From Haemonchus contortus (Eukaryota; Nematoda; Chromadorea; Rhabditida; Trichostrongylidae): a DNA stretch of 64,000 bases. The stretch covers positions 19,989,460 to 20,053,459 of the forward strand of contig LS997564.1 in the NCBI GenBank assembly GCA_000469685.2, written 5' to 3'. Every line of letters starts with the position of its first letter. The stretch's first letter is position 1. This document shows positions 25,901 to 34,900 of this stretch, in pieces. A program made the position numbers and the translations under genes. The notes beneath the pieces were generated by a model. It had not been told where the DNA came from. It saw nothing but the letters and a program-made list of their open reading frames with translations, and did no database searches.

Positions 25901-28900
25901 AATGGTGCTTTCATTACCCCATCGTAAGTTTTGCAACAGTCCTGCACGTCATAACCCATCTCCAGGTAAGACCAGGAGAAAGTGGCGTGAAAATACGTTC
26001 GCAAATTTCGAACGTTTCGGGGCCCTCAATTTAACACTTTTCGAAAAGCATCGTTCTGGGGAGAACTAGCTAATTATTTTAGCTTCACTATTTTCCATTT
26101 GATGTTTTTCCAGAACGAAATAAAACAAATTTTCAGCTCGACAAACGGAAATCGTTGAGGAGTTGCGTGCTATGCTGTCTCAACGAGAAAAATTGCATCA
26201 CGAGGACGTGGAAAGGCATAGAAATCATAACGAGCAAGGTACTGCTAATTTTCCGAACATTAAGTAAAGTTTTTTCAATCATAGTCCTAGCTTTGTGGAT
26301 TTCGACCAAAGTGCACAGAAATGGACGAAGGTCACGATCGAGAAGAGCGTTGACCCCCATATATTCAGGCGTAGAGACAGTTTTGCCAGTCATCCAGAGG
26401 ATTTACATTATTGCTCGGTAGATTCGCTCGGATGGCTTGAGTGCCTTCCAAGTTCCATCTTTGGGTGCTCGCACTAGTACAACTTCGAGTCAGCCCTTTC
26501 TATAATGAAGCTGAGGATTGCAGTAGCTGAATGACTGTCGATATTCGGATGAGTCCCTCAGCTTACCCATCCCATGGCTGAGTAAATAAAAGCAGGTGTT
26601 TAGAATTCCGAACACTGTTCAGATATTCAGTGATTCCAACCATGACCTATCGATGACGTATTTTGTCTTTGTTCCAGCTCTTTTATACTTTAGAAAGCGC
26701 ATGAAAAGGATCGTCAATATCCGCTACAGATTGGTGTCTTTCCATTTGAGGCGATTGTTCATTTCTGTTTGAACTCGCAGTCAAGTGTCGAGCTGATTGG
26801 AAAATCACTTGCATGAAATTGGGCATCAATCGAACCGGGCACTCGTTTGTTACACCATTGATGTGTCGTGGCCTATTTTGGGAATAGATTGTCCTGTATT
26901 TATGTTTTTTACCTAGTTGGGTTGGAATTACTGAGTATGGAAGATCTAGTGCAGCCCTTCTTTCTTCCTCTTTTGGATAAACGATCGCAGGAAAGGTGGA
27001 AGGTGATCTTTCAGGAAGGAAACTCAGGGCGTGATTTTAGCTGCTGGAAGACCCTGTTACTCCAGATTTGGTCTCTTGGTCCAATTTCAGCAGCATCGGC
27101 ACCTGGTTCTTTGGAGAGAACCCCTCTGAACTTTTTTTTCAAGCTCGAAAAAGTCATGTTCCCTGTTATCCCACCCGTTTCACCGCCCTTTAGGTTTTTT
27201 CTCTATCAGCTTTGATGGATGATATTGTAGAAGCAATCCAGCCCAACTAAAAGTCCCAGATACTCTATTTCTTCGAAATTCCGTCTTTTTCCTCGTACCA
27301 GCTCTGCTTTATGAGAACAGTCGCAGTGGGCGCCGCCCCAGGCCCCGCCTCGAATTTCGATCAGATTTTCATACGTGCTTATCTATACGTCATCTGAACC
27401 AGAGACAATACATACACACACCGTCACCGTCGGCGTCACCGCAACGGCTGCAGCAAATCCCACATCCGGGGTTACCTGAAGTAGCCCTAATCTACCGCCA
27501 CAGCCCTCTACCAATCCATCCTGACAATATTCTGTTGATCGATTGGATCAACTGTTTGTCGCGATAAAAGTGGTGCTATCCACTCACCACCGTGGACAAC
27601 ACGAATCGGTCGTCTCTTAGCCGAAACATTCCAAAACATTCCGTCTACCGTATTCGTGACCTCTACCGTAATCGGCCCATGAGCGTAGTTCATCAACACC
27701 CATTGCTGTTCTCGATCGTGAGCTCGTCTCTTTTAATCTGTTCACTATGTGCGCTCGTCGATTGTGAGGGACGACGTCGATTTCCTCTAAACATATGTAT
27801 TCTATCTGCTGGATTTGTACCAGTTGTTGCAATAATTGTTACAGTAACCCGATCCCATTCCGACGCAGTGCAACGGCTCAAGGAACGGTACGAGCAGCAG
27901 GTCAGTCAGCTAGATTTAGTACTATTTTTTCGACCGATATTCGTCCACAAGCGAAATAGAGCGAGTAATTCTGTAAGCATGGGGTGCTTAACGAGGTGTA
28001 AAATATTGAAGTAAATCGCTATTGCACCGAAGGACTTCTGGTATCCACGGTTTCCGATTCAGCAATTCAAAGAAGGGCTTCAAAGTAGAGAAATTCCTCA
28101 TGAATCGGTTTGTTTCAAGTAGTGAGCAAGTCCTTCGTCAATTGATAATATGTAAACCTTTGACTTGATTTTATGTTTTTTTAAATTGAAATGTTAAGGT
28201 TTCTTCTGAGAACTTTTCTCGGTTTTGCAAAGTGATCAGAATTCTTTTTTTGTCTCTAGAAGTACCTTTCGGAATCGCTGTGATGAATTTTTGAAGCTTT
28301 CCTTGTTTCCTTGTAGACAGTTCGAAGTATTTCCAAAGTATGTCCCTGGAACGTCTCTCAAGGGAGGGTTCTCTATCACTTTTGTCAAGAAATGCTTTAT
28401 GAGCTACCCTTACAACCTCTTCGGGGCGTAGTTTGTAATGCACGCAGAATATGGACTTCTCCAAGGGCTCCGGGTTCTCAAAGGGTTTGTGGTGTTGTTT
28501 CTTGAAAGTTTTATTTCTAGTTTTCTTTAGTTCTATGATGCTTTCCCATCTGGATGCTTGGGTGCTTTATCATTGTGATTTGATCGCGAGCCTATTCCTT
28601 CGAACGCACTGGATCGGTAGTTATTCTCTGGATCTGAGCTATCGCGGCTAAAGCCCTCTACAGGTGTATGAGTAGTTAATCCAGCGGCAAAAGGTACATG
28701 GAGGTTGGGGAACACATAGCTCATGGAGGTTGCAGCCTCCACGCAGTTCAGCTCTTCTGTATAAGTGACACTCAGAGGGTTGTTTCTACCAAAGAAATTT
28801 TCCAGTTCAAATCACGTTCATTGGCAATTTTAGTTCTTTATTTAGTGAGTTTGATCACCTTTTTTGTGGAGCACCAAAGTGTCTTTTTTTGTCTCCTGAT

Positions 28901-31900
28901 TTATCGATTTTTGGGCGACTATATGTTGCGGACCCCTGCACATATTCAGCTGTGCAAAATCCAAATTTTTTGACTTTGTCAAAGCTCCAATAGGCACTGA
29001 TCAATAAATCACGAGTCATCTGCCTTTCAAAAAAAGCAGTGTTTGTTGTTGGCTTTTCCACCTCCATCCAGCCAAGCCCATTTTTGTCGCTTTGAAATGC
29101 AGTTCAAGTGTTTGCTGATAGCAAGCGGACCTCGTTATGTGGCGACTTTATGGCCCTTAAAGGGACTATCGCGCTACAGTATTTGCTGGTGACGTCATTG
29201 CAACAAATGATTATGAAAAAGCGAGAAGTGAGGGAGAACCCTCAGGGAAGGAGATTCATAGAAAAATGTGATTCAGATATTTTTTCAGTTGGAAGAAAAG
29301 ACGAAGGAAAACGAACGGGCATTAGATGATGAACGAACTCGTCATGAAGCTGAGCTGGATGCCATGAGCAGGCGTCACCAAAAGGTGGGTAAACAATGCT
29401 CTTGTCACTACAAATTTATCGGCCGAATTCGACCGGAAGGCAATTTATTTATCGTGTTCTCAAAAGGTGTAAAGTTACGTTTATTTTCTGAAAAAAAAAC
29501 AACGAAACCAGTGCCGTAAAAACGATTTTTTTTTCCTTTTTTTTTACCCCAATCTGAACTCACAGTTTAACCAGCAATTGTCAAGTGAAGTTGCATAAAG
29601 CAATTCGTACTGTCTACGTGTCTACGTGGCTCGTACTAGCTCAATTCTCTGAATTCTGTATGGTGCAGCATTCGCTGTGTAGTGTCCTCTTCTTCAGGAA
29701 TAGTAAGTGCCCGCAATCGCAAGCAAAATTCATTGGCCTAATTTTCGTATCTTAGCATCCAGTAATGCCTTTTTTGGAAAGCTTGTGATTCCCTTTTTCT
29801 GTGATTCATCGCTGAATATCCGAAGTCCATGAAAAACGCTGCTAACGCTGAGTTGCATTGATTTCCAAGGACCGTGACTAATTTTTGACCGCGTGTCCAT
29901 AGCGAAGCCATTTTTTGAATGGAAAGGCTCTGAAGAACTTTTCGGTAAATTTTAGGGTCACTAATTGAAGTCCTGATCCAAAGACTTCCCACGCTGGCGA
30001 AATTCTTATAGGCCCTTTCCTCAAAATGGAAGTTGAATGTTTTTTTCCAGGTGGTGATCGCAATGGACGAGAAAATTGCCGAAGGGGAAAAACTGATTGA
30101 GAAATTGATTGTCGACAAAAAAACCTTGCAGACCGCCTTGGCTAATGACAGTGATCAGCGGAATCAGGCGAGTTTTCAAAGCTTACCCCGATATGTTGGA
30201 TCCCTGAGCTATTCCTCTTGCTTAAATTGGACGTCTAGATTATATGGAGTGATTCGATAAGTTAGGGAACTCATGGGTAACTTATGTTCAAAGCCAACAA
30301 AAAAAAGAGATTAGTTCTTGTTTGCTGTGTTTAGAATTCTGCCCAACTTGCTTCGAGCAACACGGAATCCTTCTAGGAATGTGGGCATGCTCCATAAGGT
30401 TATAAAGGGAGAGGGCAGCTAAAGAGTGGCAGATTCCCTCTTTTTCCCGTTTACTTGCAAGATTTGGTAAACAAGCTTCTTAAAAACCAGGGCAAGATGG
30501 GTCTGTGGCCCATTTGTTGCTATCGACAATTAGGTGATAAGCGAAAAAGACGTTGCAATTGTAGATGTTAACCAAGGAGATCAACTCCCTGCAAACGGCA
30601 TTGGAATTCAAGAGTTGCGAGATGAAAGAACTGCGTCAGAAATACCAACAGGTTGGAAAATTTTGTTTGTTTGTTTGTTTGTTTTTGATAAACTTTATCG
30701 AGCTTGTTGCCCTAGGGTTCTTGTGCAACTCTTCAAATTGGGGATTGTTTTAGAGTGTAAAGAATTTTTGTAATTAGATTTTGTGATTAGGATTAGGATT
30801 TGTGATCCCTACTTATTTTTCCAAGGAAAATACTCTTTCCCTTTCCATTCCGTATTTTTGATCTTTTTTGAAATGCCATGGAATTCCTGAACTCCATAAC
30901 GAACTTGCAGATGGCGTTGAGAGTGGAAGAAATACCTGTTAAAGAGCTTGAAATAACGAAATTGAAGCACAAAGTGATCGAATTGAAGCAGGCCCTCGAC
31001 CAGAAACTTACCTACGAGAAGTGAGTTTGATTTTTTATGAGTAAATTCAAAGTGAATGATTTGGATAATTAGCCTAGCAAGGAGGTCTTTATTTCTGAGA
31101 TACGTTCCAGAAGAACGTCCTAACGTCGTTGCGTGCTTGCCCTCAGTTGTGCGGGCTAGCATCGTTTCGAAGCGTAGTGGCGGCGCGATGAAAGGAGTCC
31201 CCGGTTCGTGGTTTTATTGCTGTCGTCTGTCCGACTGAAACGTCATTGTGATCGAACCCGCTTTCGACAGATCTGACTTGTAGCATCGCTTTGGGCGGCT
31301 CCCACAGCAGTCTTGGTGGCCCCACACTCGGCAAAGATCTGATCTCGACTTGTCTTCCGTTGATGAATATCTTTTGTGCGAATAAACGAAACGGTGTCAA
31401 AACCTTGGACGTCACTTCGCATGAAAAACCCCGTTCCCAAGGGTGAAGGGTACCGATTTGGGAGATTGTGGTCGGGTCATGGCCATGCCGTGGAAAAACT
31501 AGCGTGAAGGTCTCGTTGTTAAAGACACACTGTGCTAAAATATCTCACCCAATCGTGTTCGGAATTACTGGTGGCCATAAAAAGTTCTGCCGAAGTATGA
31601 CGCCGATCGTTCTTCAACTGGTAATCACTAAAGTGAAACAAGACGCACCCTTTTCTGGAGGGGTTTGCGCCACTCAAGTATGGAAAATGAATTGTTAAGG
31701 GTGGCCAAGAAAGATCGAACTAAACTTGTGACTTAGTCGGCTTCTTCACGCGGTTTGCTTCCATTCTGAGCAAATAAGACATTTTGTGGGTAATTAGGCA
31801 CTGCAAGCGGGATTTCGGTAGTGTAAGGGATAAAGAGCATGGTGGTCAAAGGCGCGGGTTCGTGTTCGAACTCCATTTGAGACCGAGCGTTTTGCCCCTT

Positions 31901-34900
31901 CAAAGGTCAAAGAGCTTACTCTATGCATTTAATTTGAAGACTAACGATGTTTTCGTGTCAGTTTTTCATACTCACCTAAGTCTTGCTGCTTATTCCTTGT
32001 TTCGCATGAGGGCAATCGGTTAACAAGACAATGTAAAGGTATGAAAAAATCTTCTCCTTCGTAATTTGCCAGCTAGTACTGTAGGGCAAATAGTTACCGT
32101 CTTACCCGGTGCCTGGGGTTAAGGGTTTTCATAGCTTGGGTCAAGAGTGATTCTTTGCAGCCTGTTGTCAGTTTTCTACAACTACATTGTTCTCGAGCAT
32201 TAGTAGGAATGGTTTATGAGGTTGCTCAGTCTTTTGTTGAAGAATGTTGCCCATCACCAGCAGCAGTCTGCCGCATAGTTGGACCGCATTCAAGGGTTTA
32301 GAATAGTTACTGGTTCAATCTGCTGTTATATCGGCAAAATAAAACTAATCGCGCTCATAAGGGGGAAGTAAAGATCTAAAGCTTACGAGGAATGCACATT
32401 ATATCCGTTCACATAGCGCAGTGTGTGCCTTTGAACGCTGATCTCAAATCTGCATCCTGGAGTTGCGAAGGATTCCGAGAACAAAGTTAAAAAGCGCCTG
32501 TCGTTCGTGATATATGGTTCCGGCGAGCAGAGTTAGCAAGTCGAACGAAACGCCCGTTGTTGTACAACGACACCGTGACTGATAAGGTTATGGAATCAGG
32601 GCTGGGTGTGGTTCACCAATTTTTTTTTGTAAAATGCCTGCTAGACAGTTCAATGTCTCACATCGACTCCCCTCGCCCCACTGCCCTCGCAGTATGTCTT
32701 TTAATTTCGTAGTATCTAATTTAGGAAAATAATGGAAGTGATAGTATAGAGTAGTGCAGAAGTGGCAAGGAAAACGCGAAATCAGCGTATCGGGGGAGAT
32801 TAAAGGCTCAAAAAAAGAAATAAATTTGGAGTTGAAAGAAAATGTGTCAACAAAAGTTGCTTAAAAGGGGTGTTTTACGGGCTGTCCAAATCTGTGCGCC
32901 ATAGTACAGCTGGCTACAGTAAGCTGCTTACGTGCCATGTGTGCGTCCCGGTGCGAATGGTGCAACCTTACAGCCTCTAAAGGACAGTGATAAGTCGTCC
33001 GCCTTGGGTGTGTGGGTCGGCTAAGCCAGTCTTGAGCCATTACTACGCGCTGTCTAGACCGTTTTTCACCCGATACTGATAATCCAGTGTTTCTTGAATG
33101 TTCTTTGGTGCTCTGGTGGTGGCGGTGGCAACGGTTCCAGCTTTTCCTTGATGAAAACATCGCATTATTGGTAAGTGGGATAAAGATTACGAAGAAAAAG
33201 GTAGTTCCCAATTTTATAATGTCGATTTTGTAGTTTTTACTGTGGCACTGTCAGTGTGGGTCATTTATCATTCGTGTTCAGAACAAGTGTAAGACACTTC
33301 CATGTGGTACGTCAACGGTTCGAATAATGTGTGTAATAAGTCTCTCAGCTAATTATTCGCTTCTTCCAGTATGCACTCTGATAAGATGATCATTTCCTTC
33401 TATCTATTCCTATGTGAGGGGAGCAATCGAAGTTTTCGTAATCCTATTTCGAGTTTTTGAAACGGGATTACGAAAAATGAGAAGAAACCAAAGAGCCAAG
33501 CCTTCATGTCTCGACTGTGACTTTACCGTCATACGAGCTACGCCAGTGTTGCACACCAATGAGTGCTCGAAATGTAAACCAATCGTTTCATAACCTGGGG
33601 ACATATGAGATCAGCATTTTAAGAACCCCACTGCAGTTTCTCACTTAGCCTGAATCGCCTTTGAAACTTTGCCTTCCCTTGTGAGTCCGGAAATTCTGGA
33701 TTTCCTTCAGGTGAAGTCCGTTTTCCAAAATAAGACCTGACTAGTTGACATAAACATCGAGCCCAAGAGCCATAATAGGCAGTATAAGAGCTCGAGTATC
33801 GCATCACCACATCGTTTTTTTATTAGTCAATGGGGCAGGCACAAAGGTCATTTTGAGCATCTGTTTGTCAAAATCGATGACATGGCTCACTCAACCTCAA
33901 GAAAAATCTGGCTCCTAATAATAACTGGGAAAATTTCAAAGGGAAAGCCATGCGTTGTCCGCTTAAGTGGTACATCGAGTCACATGGAGTGTCTCACTCA
34001 GCATTTGCTTCGCCATTAAGTCTGTCAACACAGGCAACAAATTCAGGCCCTGAACTGGAATTATCAACCGCTTATTGTGATTCCTGTGGCGTCTCCTTGA
34101 CCATAGCAGCCTATCAGTAAATGAGATCCATTGTTTTAGGATGTTGGTGCATCAAAACGAAGAATTGAAGCGACAGCAATTGGCAATTGAGGAGGAACGT
34201 GAGAGTATGCAAAGGAGTTTTGATGTGATGGTTTATCGATATGAGACGGGCGACGACGTGGATTCGACAACGCCTGCAGGACAGAAGCAGAAACCGTTCG
34301 TGACTTTTACATTTGATCAGAGTCTCAAAAAGCAGCAGGGGTTTTGGATAGTACTTTGATGTCTCAACTTGGAAATGAGTTCGACTGTTTGAAGATCCTC
34401 GATTTTGAACTTGCATTCAGAGGCAAAAAAGACGTAAAGAGAGTGATTGAAGAAATTTTTTTGACATGCATGATCCGTAGCCCAACTTTCGAGAGCTTCG
34501 GCTCATATCATCCATTCCAACCATGCTCATCCATAAGACGCGGTTACGATCAGGGCGGACAGCGGCCGTTTGGAGTCCCGAAGGGACTTTCAAGATGCTC
34601 CTGGAATCGTTCCTGAGACAATTATGGCCTTTCCAATAAAATGATGAAGTTTTGTAGACCACTGATTTATTCATCCAAACAACTAGAATTCATTTGTTAC
34701 CCGAAAACCTCAAACAAAGTTGGTCGACGTTTACGGGTGTCAGGCTTTGGGTAGATTCGTTCAAATGATGTCCATGATACCTTAGATGTCATAAAATTAA
34801 GCCCAAACAGTTTTACTACCACAAATGTTCTGTAACCATTTGATGTGATTTTAATTCGAACTTTTTTCAGGAGTAAAGTGCAATTTCGGTCAAGATCGAG

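Noticed and set aside
30663..30684. Short tandem repeat considered as a CRISPR-like array
   Set aside because: It is a 4-bp microsatellite with no spacers; the genome is eukaryotic.
31143..31440. Overlapping minus-strand frames in a GC-richer part of an intron
   Set aside because: Possibly a decayed repeat ORF, but no motif could be named, so it is not listed as a gene.
32861..33211. 116-codon minus-strand frame, considered as a transposase fragment
   Set aside because: No DDE or HTH motif could be recognised in any of the three minus frames.
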